The notes under the pieces: generated by a model
The model's database searches: none
Told to the model about the DNA's origin: nothing
The model's input: the letters and a program-made list of their open reading frames with translations, nothing else
Shown here: one piece after another, positions 33,138 to 44,736 of the stretch
Position numbering within the stretch: the first letter of the stretch is position 1
How the letters are laid out: each line of letters opens with the position of its first letter
Translations under genes and position numbers: made by a program
Source: Diorhabda sublineata
Taxonomy: Eukaryota > Arthropoda > Insecta > Coleoptera > Chrysomelidae
Length of the DNA: 64,000 nt
Reading direction: 5' to 3'
Assembly: GCF_026230105.1 (NCBI RefSeq)
Contig: NC_079483.1
Location: 11,401,312-11,465,311, forward strand

Positions 33138-36100
33138 ATGTCTATTAGTGCAGATAGGTTAATTCAGGATGAATACGAAAACCAGTTTTTTGATATGAGC
33201 TCAACGGATTTATCACAAAGATGTGAGTAAAAGTTAGATGTCGCATAGTTTATATTTTAGTTTCTAATATTTGATTCGGTTTGTATTGATTGATATACGT
33301 AAATAATAGCATAAGGGTAGAGATAGATACATAGATTTTTATTTATAATATAGTTTCAATGATTAACATTTCATTGTCACTTTCTGTTAATCTTGTTTTA
33401 TGTAGCCAAAATTAAAACTAAATTGAAATTAACATTAAACTTAACTTAGAGATAATTATAAATTACTGGTAAACCAATAGAAATTACCACCACAGTGGAA
33501 ATTGGCGCAATAACGCGAATAATATTTTCATAACCCAAGAACAAGGATATTGTAAACAAAATAATACCACCATTAAAGACTGACCCTAACTTATTCTGTG
33601 CTCATAACTTCACAAAATTAAAGAATTAAACTAAGAAGTTTAAGTTGGTGAACCCTCACTTTAAATTAAATTTACTGTTTGTTTTCTACATAAACTACAA
33701 GTAGCATTTCGGTCTCTTGCAACTAGTAATTTAATTTCTTAGTTTAATGGTAATTTTTTATTTTAGCTGCATATACCAAACTTTAATTATTACTGTACTG
33801 CACACTTTCAATGTGTTTATTATGTAAAAAAACTTTGGAAACAATAATAAATATCTAAATAGGTATAAACAAAAATATTTTTTATTATAGTTAGGCAAGT
33901 CGTACAAAAAATAATTCAAAGCACTCTAGCTGATCTTGAAAAGGAAATTTTAAAAACTGGAGAGTATAATAAGAAAGATGATGAAAATGTTCAGGATAGA
34001 ATTAATAAACTGTACGCTCTTTATATGAATAGTGCAAAAATACCTTTGGACAAATTTGAAGTAAGTATCTTTTATGAATATAATTTATTTGCAATGGAAA
34101 AATAATACCTATGTGTCCTATATCAATTTTTTTATCCCACAGTATTTTTTTCTACATTGTATGGTTTTATCAATGTATCAATTTAAATGTCTTATTTATT
34201 AGACCTTCTATATTTGATTTGAAGAGTGGAAAAATATTTGAAATGCCAAAATTTTAGAGACGAAAAAATGTAAAGACAATCCACTTCAAAAAATTGGTTC
34301 AGATTAGTTCTTACTATAAAATATTTCTATTATATTGTTGATTCACAATCAAGTGTATACTACAACAAATTTCTAGTGAAGTACAATCTGCTAAGTATTT
34401 TGGTAATCATAGATTCTATCCCTGATATTGCACATGTTGATCAGTTTAGTATAATTATAAGATATGTATTAGATAATGGTGAAAATTTTTTAGAATTAAT
34501 ACTAAATAACGGCCTTAAAGCTATTGAGGATAAGGAAGTGTTAAAGGAACATTCTTAGTCAATCTTGTGATAATGTAAGCAATATGTTAGGTATATATTC
34601 AGGCTTTTAGACACGAATCAAAACAATTAATCCTTTAGTAGACTATATTCTTTGTACAATCTATTCTTTAAATTTGGTAAGATTATGTGTTGTTGTATCT
34701 GTAACAGAAGCAGTCGACTTTTTGTACTTTAAGAAAAACTATACAATTTTTTTACTATATCTACAAATTATTGGGAGATCTTGGCACAGCGTACAAATTT
34801 AGGAGTTGAAAGTATTACACAACTCATTGGTCTCCTTGACATGATGCCATGTTACACATTAGAAAAAGAGTTGTCTGCAATAGTTGATGCATTAGAATTT
34901 ATTAACAAAACTTCAAGATCTGAAGCAATGGGATTGCAGAGAAAATTATAACATTTAGAAACAGTAATCATAGCTATTTTTTTGAATATAATTTTATATC
35001 ATTTTAATGATGCTAGTAAGAAGCTTCAATAATCTCAAGCTGATTCATAATGTGTTGTGCAGATCTATAGTTCTATGGCTTTACTTATTCAAGACATGAT
35101 AGGTAGGCAATTTACTAAATATGATGAAAAACCAAAGCACTATCTGGAGTTCTGATTATTATTGTTGTGATAATCGTCGCAAAAACAAAAAAATTCAGCC
35201 AGATGATTCCCAAGTAAATGAAAGAACACCTTTCTCTGGATAAGAAAATTTTTGCACAAATGTTTGCTATCTTATTCTAGACACTATCTAGACGAGTATA
35301 TAATTAGTCAGGCTTAAAAGTGCATATGAAAAACTTAACCAAAATCTCAATTTTTTTGATAATTTATCTGAAATAGATGCAAAGGAGTTGGGAAAAAGAG
35401 ACGTTAGCCAATTAATATATTCATTTCCATTATCAACTGAAAGATTCCTTTGCAAGAATGGATATACTCTCTGCACAAAAAATATGCAATTTATTTCATT
35501 CACGGAGTCTTTGAGATGTTTATCCGAATGTGGACATTACTCTTCGAATTTTTTTGAGTGTTCCAACTACAAGTTATTCAGAAGAAAGTTCTTTTTCAAT
35601 TCTAAAAAGAGTAAAAGCATATTTACTCCCAAGCATGGGCCAAAACAGTCTTAATAATCTTGCATTATTGTTTATTGAAGCTCAACTAATCCAAGAAATT
35701 AATTATGACGATATAATCGACGTTTTTATACCGACCAAGGCCAAGAAAAAAAAATGTTCAAATTGATTAATATAAAAAAATTGAATATTCATCTTTCTAA
35801 AGCTTATAACTTATTTATCTTTCATGTTTCTTATATATTATAGAGTTATACTTAAAACTTACAATAAAATAAAGTTATTTTGAAATTGAATCAAAGTTAT
35901 TGAAATCCATTTTATAAAAAAGGGCCTAGGTCAGCAAGTTTAAATCCGTCTCTGTCAAGAATCAATAAAATAATGTGTATTTGTGGTAAAAAGTATGTTA
36001 TAATTGAATATATTAAAAAAATTAGAAATTTTTTTAGGAAGAATCAAGAGAAATATTTGCAATATCTTCAAATATTCTATTTAAAGAAGACTTATTGAAA

Positions 36101-39100
36101 GTAGAAAATGTAACAGATAACGATATTCAAAATTTGAAGGAAGAAGTATTGAATTTAGAAAAAGAACTAATCAGGGTAAGTAAACATACAAATCCAATCA
36201 TTTTTAAAATATATATACAAATAGTTTTTGAACTTTTTAATCACTCTTTCTCAATAAGTAATTTTCGTAACAATTGTTTGACCCTTTCAAATATTATAAT
36301 TTTTCCAATAATTTACTAGTTGCATTTAAAATTTGCAATTTTTCAATTAGAATAAAAAAGAATAGAAAGTAGTACAAATGTTCGTACAATTCTCTTAAAA
36401 TGGCAATTTATTAGACAAGGAAAAAATTATTACAATTTAGCTCAAGGGTGTGTTGTTGAAGGGAAAAAATCTGAAATAACATCTGATATTGAAAATATTA
36501 CAATATTTTTTTTTCAATTTCTTATACCTTTTGATCTATCTAAAAAAACTAATTTTGAAACAGAAGAAACATAAAATCAAAAACATTTAGATGCATTAAT
36601 GTTACAATATTTCAATCAATCCTGACTTCACTGGACATAGAACTAACGAAAGTATCAGTATCTATCTATTCACTGTTTCACGGGAAAAATATGATATTTT
36701 GTTAATAGATAAATTAATCAGGTATTTTTGAATGATCATGGGTCCATGAGACCACCTCAGGAAAGGTGAAAAACTAAATACCGTAAAAAAATTTTTGGGT
36801 ACATCATGTATTTGTTATGAAAATATAGAATAGACACATGTTCACATGTTTTTATGTAATTTGGACATTAAAAATGTTCACATTTTTGAAAAAAAAATAG
36901 CATCTAAAGTGATGGGCTTATGTTACTAGAATTTCTGTAAAAATGAAAGACTATGTAATGGATAATTTGTGTTTTGATTTAAAAAATAATCAGCTTATGA
37001 TTATGAATCAACTACTCCCTCCTCATAATCATTTACTGACGTAGGCCACAGGAATATTTCTTCCTGTCCTCTTCTGGGGCGTAATTTTCTATTTTCCTCA
37101 AATCATCAATTTTTTAAATATTTATGGAATTTTGGATATACTTTTTCGGTGGGTAAAATAAACACGGAAGCATTTTATGTCAGCTTAAAAGTGTGAAACA
37201 CTGTACTGTCTATAAATGGATGAGCCTCGATTACACCAATATATTCTAAATTGTAATCAAATTGGCGGAGTTTTGAAACATCAAATAAATGTTTTTTGTC
37301 ATTAGGTACTTTACCTCCCTTTGATTCTTCAGACATTCATTTTGTAATAATAAGGCCACCATATCGTAAACGCCAATACATCTCAATTCTTAATCATTTT
37401 CAATTCAAAATTTCTTTTTTCACTTGAATTTAGTATTATTTCATCACATTGTTTAGGCAAATAGAACCTCTGTCACAAGCATTAAATGAATGCCCTCTTA
37501 TCGGTAAGTACTGAGTAACAGTTTGGAATATCTTAGTAGGGAAAGAAGAGGGAAAGACTTAGTTGCCTGTAATAAAAAAATCCAGCATTGGGATGTTTGG
37601 CAAATGAATATTTTGCAAATAATCCATAGCTATTGAATAAACTGATTCGCAGATTTCTTTCATAGACCTCATTTTATCAAAAAAACTTTTTCGCTCTTCT
37701 TTCATGAACAGTTCATTCAGCTAATGCTACTTTATTTAGTCTGGAACTCTTCGATTTAGTATCAAATACTTCACAGTCCAAATGATAGATTGAAACAGGT
37801 GTTAACAATCAGTTTATACTACGAGTAATTTATTTGTGTGTTTGGATATGTTGTATTGTACATCCTATGTATTTCGTTTATATTGATTTTAGCTTCTAAA
37901 TCAGTGGCGGATTTACAGATTTATATAATTTTTTGAATGATCTAAAACTTTGTTTTATAAATATTATTTTAGATGAAAGGTGGCTTTGAAAGTGTATGCA
38001 TTCTTGAGCTAATCCTGTTTCTAAATAATTAGTGTACATTTTTACCAAGAAACTAGCTTTTTCCACTGTAGTGACAACTCAATTTTTGAATAATATCAGT
38101 CGATATAAGCTAGGGCCTACTCAGTCTGCAGTCTTATATTCTCGTGAAGTATAATGAGCAATTTTATTGGGAAATGATGAGATATGATCTTCTACACTTC
38201 TTATTTGTAGATCTATCACATGTGGAATTTTTTTTCCATGTAGGTCTCAGGGTGTTTGTCCTAAAGCCAATAGTTTAATAAATATTTGCAGAGTGATTCC
38301 ACAAAGGCTGAGAAAAGCTTTTTTATAAACTTTGGTTACACCAACAGAATGTGAGATGCGATATAAGACTCTATATACTCAGATTTAAATTTCTTGACCT
38401 TTTTCTAGCTATTAGTTGCAGTGACATTAAGCCTTTAAGGTAAGCATCTTGTTCATTTTTGGTAAAAAAGCTAGTGAACATTTTATAAATTTCATCACAG
38501 AACTCCTCAGAAACTAAAACGGGTATGCCTCGATTCTGATATCTAAAATGATAATAAAAAGTATCTTAAAATCTTGTATTTGGAATCTAAAAGAAGTAAA
38601 GAAAACGTATCATAAAATCTAACTTGCAATCGTCTCTGCTGGGTTTTTGTTGACACAAATTTCCCTTAGAATTTACAGGATTGACTTCTTCACTCATTTC
38701 TACATAAATTCGTATCCAGAAAATCTTCTTCATCGTACGTTATGACTTGGTACTGAGTTTGCATCATTAGTTGCCTAGTTGCAGCTGGGATGATGAAGAC
38801 CTGCTTTCATACCATCTTGCAGGTGGTTGGGATGTATTCTGTTTTTCTTCCTTTACAATATTTGCCAACCGGTTCAATTACTTTTATGTTGGGGTGAATC
38901 TCCCTTCTTTTCAGAGAGTTCTTACATCCTTTAATCGTACCATACCAAATGCTTCGATGAGATCGATGAAGCACATATAGGCTGTCTTATTGATCTCTAT
39001 AGCCTTTTCCGTAATTGGGCGGATCACAAAAATAACATCTATAGCAGACCTGTTCTTTCTGAATTCAAAAAATAACCCAAATAACTTTGAAATTATCAAT

Positions 39101-39603
39101 CGACCAAGTGATGATCACAGCTGTCTTGCAATGTAGCTACTTAGAAATAGTAGAAAGAAATTAAATGGAAAGAAAAGGACTTGAGTTGTTTCAATTATGT
39201 CAAGGGTTTGTTTGTGGCATGGTTGCCAGCATAAAAATGCAAAAAAGTCAATTTCACCAAAAAGTTGTTTCAAAAATACCTGATTCAAATAATGTTAAAC
39301 CATTTTCCTGTTACACAAAAGTCTTTTAAGATTTCATGATAGTGTCTCTTATAGGAAAAAGTTTTTCTTGCTAAATGCCAACAGATGAAAGAAGTTTTTG
39401 ATACAAATATTAATCCCATTGTTAAAAAAATGGACAATATTATGGCAGCGGCTAATAGAAGTCTACAAAAATCAACCAGAAACGAAGAAACAAGGATTAT
39501 AGATTTATACACATCAAGAGTTCAATGTTTTGGAAACAATGATGCTGATATTTCATTTATTGGTCACAGTATTCCTAAAAAACATTGTTTTACTGATTTA
39601 TGA
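33138..39603 (+). CDS. MIS12: MIS12 kinetochore complex subunit homologue
   Basis: Exons: 33138-33222, 33891-34060, 36038-36175 and 39355-39603 (TGA). They join without a frame break into 213 residues; human MIS12 has 205. The N-terminus, DEYENQFFDMSSTDLSQRF, matches the conserved Y-E-x-Q-F-F-G-F-x-P-x-x opening of Mis12. ISSNILFKEDLL matches the I-P-x-N-I-L-L-P-E-D motif, followed by a long coiled coil (NLKEEVLNLEKELIR, then EKVFLAKCQQMKEVF). The family is a subunit of the four-protein Mis12 complex that links the inner centromere (CENP-C) to the Ndc80 outer kinetochore. The C-terminal third is divergent, as usual. Introns 2 and 3 (2.0 and 3.2 kb) are filled with hAT, transposon-protein and reverse-transcriptase relics. 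AATAAA is at 39626. It is head-to-head with COX8 and tail-to-tail with RRP15. Confidence 0.88.
34370..35954 (+). pseudogene. hAT transposase relic of ZMYM1-like type (MIS12 intron 2)
   Basis: The frame 34376-34558 reads VIIDSIPDIAHVDQFSIIIR and YVLDNGENFLELI, the catalytic-domain block with D-S-T-x-D-x-x-H-x-x-Q of ZMYM1-like hAT proteins. At 35530-35766, LRIFLSVPTTSYSEESSFSI, LKRVKAYLLPSMGQNSLNNL and ALLFIEAQLIQEINYDDIID form the hAT C-terminal dimerisation domain. Stops and shifts lie between these parts. A likely 3' terminus is 'agtttaaatccgtctctg', ending at 35954. The matching 5' end was not found. Confidence 0.8.
36960..38740 (-). pseudogene. Unclassified arthropod transposon protein relic (copy 2; MIS12 intron 3)
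   Basis: Minus-strand pieces in order: SEEFCDEIYKMFTSFFTKNE with QDAYLKGLMSLQLIARKRSR (near 38395-38510), CNQSL (near 38340), IDLQIRSVEDHISSFPNKIA with HYTSREYKT (near 38130-38225), MDYLQNIHLPNIPMLDFFI (near 37590), and TQYLPIRGHSFNACDRGSI (near 37460-37510). The blocks HISSFPxK-xxHY, x-QN-x-x-LPxIP and LPxRGHSFxxxDR match the same protein family as the element at 22003-23397, but a different subfamily. Heavily mutated. Confidence 0.65.
38770..39110 (-). pseudogene. Reverse-transcriptase fragment (MIS12 intron 3)
   Basis: The minus-strand frame reads FEFRKNRSAIDVIFVIRPIT, then EKAIEINKTAYMCFIDLIEA and FGMVRLKDV. This is the 'gFRknRSctDaIF-x-lrqi-EK', 'a-y-cFiDl-kAFD-v-r' region of RTE/BovB-like elements. 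The Asp of AFD is mutated to Gly (AFG), so it is inactive. It lies just upstream of MIS12 exon 4. Confidence 0.8.
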
Positions 39604-39955
39604 AAAAGTTATTGATATATAATACAATAAAGATACAGAAAATAAGTAATAAAAAACCATATTTTTAAAACATTGACACTTTTAATTTTAAAAAGAATAA
39701 AATCTAATTTTTTTCAGTTATATATATGACTTCTACTCAAGTATAATTGTATTGAAATAATGTTAACAAGAAATTCATCATAGTTTTGGAGCACCAGTAT
39801 GCACCAGAGAAGAAACCGTACCAGAACCACAACTATTACTATAATCTATTATAACAGATCAGGTTTTCTTAATGGATTTATTTGGACTACAATGAATTAG
39901 CAGATTTTAATTATATCAATCAACATGGTTTGAAATAGCAACAGAACCATCCATC

Positions 39956-40560
39956 TTATATATTGTACTTTCTCTCCACTTCTTTCGGTCCCTTGCTTTT
40001 TCTCTCCAGCTCTGGATGCTTTTTTCTAAGGTCTTCTTCCACTACTTCCCTCCACCGTTTTTTTGGTCTAACTCTTTTCCTCTTGCCCTCTGGTATCTTC
40101 CATGCAACTCTTTTCAAGGATCCGTCTGTGTCCATTCGTTCTAAGTGACCTAACCATTGTAACCTTCTCTTTATAAACATTTTGATTGGTGACTTATTTA
40201 AAAGTGTGTAAATCTTATGGTTTGATCTTCTCTCCCATCCTAACCCTGTCTGCTTTCCTCCAAAAAATCGTCTTAGTATTTTTCTCTCCCAGATTTCCAA
40301 TTTCTGTTTAGTTTTATTCGTCATTATCTAAGTTTCAAGGGTGTATGTCAGAGTGGGTCTCAAAATTGTCTTTCGTAGTTAATATGTTAATACATATTCT
40401 TCTAAGGCTGCTTGTGCAGCTGTTACTTTTGGCAATTCTTAGTTCGATTTCCTTCTCTTCTTCGCATTTATTATCTAGTAGTACACTCAAATACTTGAAA
40501 TTTTCTACTTCCTCGAATTCTATTAACGTCCCATCATGTAATTTTTAATTATTTTTTGTT
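39956..40560 (-). pseudogene. Non-LTR retrotransposon C-terminal fragment, relatively intact
   Basis: A 122-codon uninterrupted minus-strand frame (39956-40324) reads KQKLEIWERKILRRFFGGKQ, then FIKRRLQWLGHLERMD, KRVAWKIPEGKRKRVRPKKR and WREVVEEDLRKKHPELERKS. Upstream, in broken frames, are FEEVENFKYLSVLLDN and ELRIAKSN. These are the standard final blocks of endonuclease/reverse-transcriptase elements. The intact frame suggests a younger insertion than its neighbours. It lies between MIS12 and RRP15. Confidence 0.8.
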
Positions 40561-41102
40561 TTGCTCTTACATTTATTCTTTATTTATAAATAATAAACAT
40601 CCATCTTTTTAGAGGAATTACCATTGAACAGCTGCGAGATATGAGACTTTCTCCATATAATACATTTTGGATATTGTTTAGTTGAATGAAGTGGATTTTT
40701 TGAATCCTTTATCTTTATTACACATTAAGCACATGTACAAGTTTTTGTTGGAATAAAACAAAAATATAGTAAGATTTTTGTGTTTCCTTCTCCTCAGGTT
40801 AGATCAGATTTGGGTCTCTCTCATCTTGAACACCATAAAAGAAACGCAATTTTTCACATTGTTAAGGAAATCATATTAGGAAAGACTGGCACATTTTTTT
40901 AATGCTTTGTCTAATTTATATGTTCGCAATCCAAAGAAAGTCTAGCACTGCTGCTACCTAAATATTTTATGAAGACATTAAATTATTCTAGTGGATTTTT
41001 AGGTTCATATGAACAGATCATCAAATATGATAATGGATGTAGCTATCAATTTATAAAATCATAGTAGTCAATAAATGAAACTAGTTTGTTGAAAAAAAAC
41101 TT
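40561..41102. other. Spacer between the retrotransposon fragment and RRP15
   Basis: No gene or repeat was recognised. It is the shared 3' flank of the convergent MIS12 and RRP15 genes. Confidence 0.45.
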
Positions 41103-44100
41103 TTAATCTCCTTCAACTTGCACATCTTCAGTTTCTAACTGTTTATCCCAGTCCTTCATTTTTGCCCCCATCATGAAATCTTCTTTAAGGACACTCCAAG
41201 TAACATCTTTATCAGTATTTACGTTCTTGCTAATTTTTGGGATGGTGTCATCTTCCAACTTTTGTGATTTTTCTCCCATAAGAACATCCAAAAATGCTCG
41301 TTTATCAATGTTTTTTAACACTTTCTCTTTTCTAACTTCTAATGGACCAGCTTCTTCGAGTTTCTTAGATATGTCCTGTTGTTGTTTCTTAACAGCGTTA
41401 AATAGTTGAACTACACCTTTTGTTGCTATTTTTTGTAAAGTACGTTCTCGGTCTTTTTCTAGGATATTAGGTTTTACTCGTAGATTTGGCAATTCTTTCC
41501 TCTGAAAATAATTTTTTTTATTTATTCATATTTAGAACTCTGCTCTGCCCTAAATCTTTTACCCTCAAGAAGTTGGCATCATACTTAGGAGTTACAAACA
41601 TTTTGAAAGTTGTTCTAGATTTTTTCTATTGTATTTCTATTGATTTATTCTATATTGTTCCAAAATATAGCTTTTAAAAAATTTATTTTTCACAAATTTT
41701 ACGAAAAATAATTTTTGTGATAGTATGTTCATATTTGTTCTAAATTTTCCAATAATATTGTTAAAAAAATATTTTTTAGGAATCTTTAAAAGAGGGGTTC
41801 GTATTGTTTAACCAATATCCCACTGTCAATTCAATTTAGAGAAATCTTATTATTTTATCTAAGCTGTTCTAGCTTTTTCCAAAATTTTTCAAGGCTTTTT
41901 CAACCCTCATCTACAATAGCTCATTATATAATAATAAATTTTTTTAACCCTATGTTTTGGAACAATATAGAACAAACCAAGAACAACAGTCAGAATCGCG
42001 ATTCCTCGACAATGGGGTGCCAACTCAAATATTTGTTCAATTTTCTCTAAAAGATTCATCCTCAGCCCTTTGCCTTTTTGGAACAAAGTCAAACAACTCT
42101 GAACAACCCTCAAATTTTTTGTAACTTCAAAGTGTGATGCAAACTTTTTTACGGTAAACCCTTTCTGACTATTGAATGGAATTCTTAATATTATAAAAAT
42201 CTCTGCTATATATTATAAATGATGAGAATATGTACTTACTTTCTTTTTTGTAGGTTCTGTACTTTCTGTTTTCACTTCTTCAGATGTTTCTTCTTTAATT
42301 TTATCAATATCTTCCGCACCATCTATTTCAAATCCAAATGATTCTTTTTCAACTTTCTTAAGGTCAGTTATTTTTTTGGCTTTAGATAGTACTACACTTT
42401 TACGTTTCTTTTTTGGTTTTTGTTTCAATATTTTTGAAATGGCATCAGCCCAACCAGTGTTTGAAAGACCGTTATCTTCTTCATCAGAGACATTTACTTG
42501 ATCAGAAACATTGCTGACATTTTCTTCATCTACTTCACCTACAATTCATGAATTAAAATTAATTACTACAACAAAACTTCTGTGGTATTATTTATTAATA
42601 TTTCTGGTAATAGAGACACAACTCATCAAATTAAGCACGATAATTAAACTAAATGAAATGCTTAAACTCTTCGCATTTGAAATATACATGCAGAAAGAAT
42701 ATTAACAATCTACTTAAGTGGGATTTTTTTAAATTGCAATTATTTTAACTGGTTTGGTAATATGTGAATCGTAAAACATTGAAAACAAAATATTTAAACT
42801 AAAGTGAATTGAAATTATGATGATATATTACAGGGTTATTTAAAAAAATCTGATACAGCCATGATTTAATACATTACACCAATGAAAGTTTCAAGTTTTT
42901 TACTTTTGGTACTCTTATTGATAAATATAATTTAATTTCTATAATAATCCTTAGTTACAAGAGACCAAATAATAACAAGGTTTGAATTATATCAAATACT
43001 TCATATGTTTCAGTATTTGATTGATATGCTCCGCATGTTTGACAAATCCTTTATAAAAGGCTTTTACTTCAGGTAACAAAGGAAAAAATGACTGCAAACT
43101 TAGTTTACAAACAACCTTTTTCAATTTTGTTTATTTATGGTGGAATATTACTAAATACAGCTTAAAATAGTATATATGAAAACGTTTTGAGGGAAAAAAA
43201 AACTGTAAATCCCAACAGTTAAATAAAGAATTGTGGAATTTAATGTGAAAAATAAAATTTCAGAACATTCTTCAAATTCCAGGTGTTTCAAGCATAGGAA
43301 CTCTGCTATATATTAGAAAACCAATCCTCAAAAGTAAGACTGAAGTTATTTGCACAAAATTTGAGATCTCTGTTATTGCTTCAGTTTATTTTATTTGTTC
43401 AATTATCAAATTTTGCCGACTTTCATGCGTTTAGATTTCATCTCTGTGTATGTTCTTTTACGCAATTCTTTAGAAGCATATTCAGTTGCAGTTGCTATTC
43501 AGGTAAGATAATTTCATCCTTTTTTACAAGCTTTTATTTAGTTTCACTTGCCCCACTGTTTGTTATCAAATCTTGCAAGTTACATTTGATCCACTTCTTT
43601 GACTCCAATTGAGCTGAAATTTTGCATGCATGTATAAAGAGGAAGATGCGCATAGAAACTCCATCAATTTTTGGGCTCATTTGATTCGTCTTGACGAGTA
43701 TTTTGTCACTAGATGGTAACCAGGGTCCGCTTTTATTTAGTTTCACCTGTCCCGCTGAGTGTAATCAAATCTTGCAAGTTGATCTTGATCTACTTGCCGA
43801 ACTTAAAGTCTTATGATGGGGGAGATTGCCATAGGAACTCCATAAGTAAATAAACGACTCAACCCCATTAAGTTTGGGCTCATTTGTGATTCGTCTTGTT
43901 ACCAGATGGTAATCAGGGTGTTATGATGGGGAAGATGGCCATAGGAACTCAGTAATTAAATAAACGACGCAACCCTATTGTATTTATAATTTAATTTTGA
44001 TCTTGCACATTAATTTTTCAATTTCATTTACCCAAATTAAGACGATTTGAGTTCTTTTTGGATAGTTGTAGAGGTACAATGCCCCATAATTTTGCAATAT

Positions 44101-44218
44101 ATTCAGTATTAGAATAAATAGTTCAATTACTGTTACACTCATTATGAAATAATATCTTTTTAGACATATTATACTTACTTGTATCATGATCTTCCTTAAC
44201 TCTTTCCATAATAGTCAT
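41103..44218 (-). CDS. RRP15: RRP15-like ribosome biogenesis protein
   Basis: Minus-strand exons 44218-44179, 42538-42240 and 41501-41103 (TAA) join in one frame of 245 residues. The short first exon codes for MTIMERVKEDHDT. The second contains an acidic stretch (SDEEDNGLSNTGWADAISKI), where NTGWADAxxKIL is the RRP15 hallmark, then a basic segment, KQKPKKKRKSVVLSKAKK. The third holds LRVKPNILEKDRERTLQKIA, TKGVVQLFNAVKKQQ and WSVLKEDFMMGAKMKDWDK, the family core. RRP15 is a nucleolar protein needed for early processing of the large-subunit rRNA. Human RRP15 is somewhat longer (282 residues). Intron 1 carries a ~200-bp tandem repeat. The gene is head-to-head with CDK20, with 518 bp between start codons. 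Confidence 0.92.
43531..43983. repeat. Tandem repeat of about 200 bp in RRP15 intron 1
   Basis: Unit 1 starts at 43531 and unit 2 at 43730, both with 'cttttatttagtttcac'. They share 'atcaaatcttgcaagtt', 'tttgggctcattt' and 'agatggtaa' followed by 'cagggt'. A partial third unit starts near 43921 ('ggccataggaactc'). Divergence is moderate. This may be a small satellite-like repeat or a duplicated SINE. Confidence 0.65.
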
Positions 44219-44736
44219 ATTGTTAATATACACTATTAAACTAAACAAATATTTGAACTCTAAAATATGGTTATTTCGTGTTAACTTTCTTCTTCTTTTC
44301 TAAAAATTCAATATATGCTTATATTTAGTGAGCTCTTCTTCGTTTCTTAGGCAGATAAAGTTTAATCAGACATTTATCTACATATGGAAAAAGACTGATG
44401 ATACACTATTCGCATATTTGAATTTTATATTCAGGTGATAAAAAATGATTTAGATCATTAGTATGTCACAAATTATTAATACTACAATTACAAATTCGGT
44501 AACAGTCTTTGACACATTCGAGTTGGTTGAGTTTCTTGGCCATGTGTGGTTGAATTGTTAGCTATATAATCCTCGCTAGACGAAATTTAATAAAATCCAT
44601 TCATATAATGAATATTCCCAATACAATTCACATTTAACGTAATGTTAATCGACCCTAACAGTTACCATAACGACGAGAAATGTAATGTCTTAATACTTAA
44701 CCTCTATTCAAAATTATAAAAATTTTATTGTTGAAA
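44219..44736. promoter_or_regulatory. Shared upstream region of RRP15 (-) and CDK20 (+)
   Basis: 518 bp separate the two divergent start codons. The part nearest CDK20 has locally higher CG content ('cgacgagaa' near 44670). No TATA box or specific factor site could be assigned. The arrangement suggests a bidirectional promoter. Confidence 0.5.

Noticed and set aside
41600..42113. 68-codon minus-strand open frame and short inverted match in RRP15 intron 2
   Set aside because: The 22-base inverted match ('ttttggaacaatatag') is too short to define an element, and the open frame has no motif.
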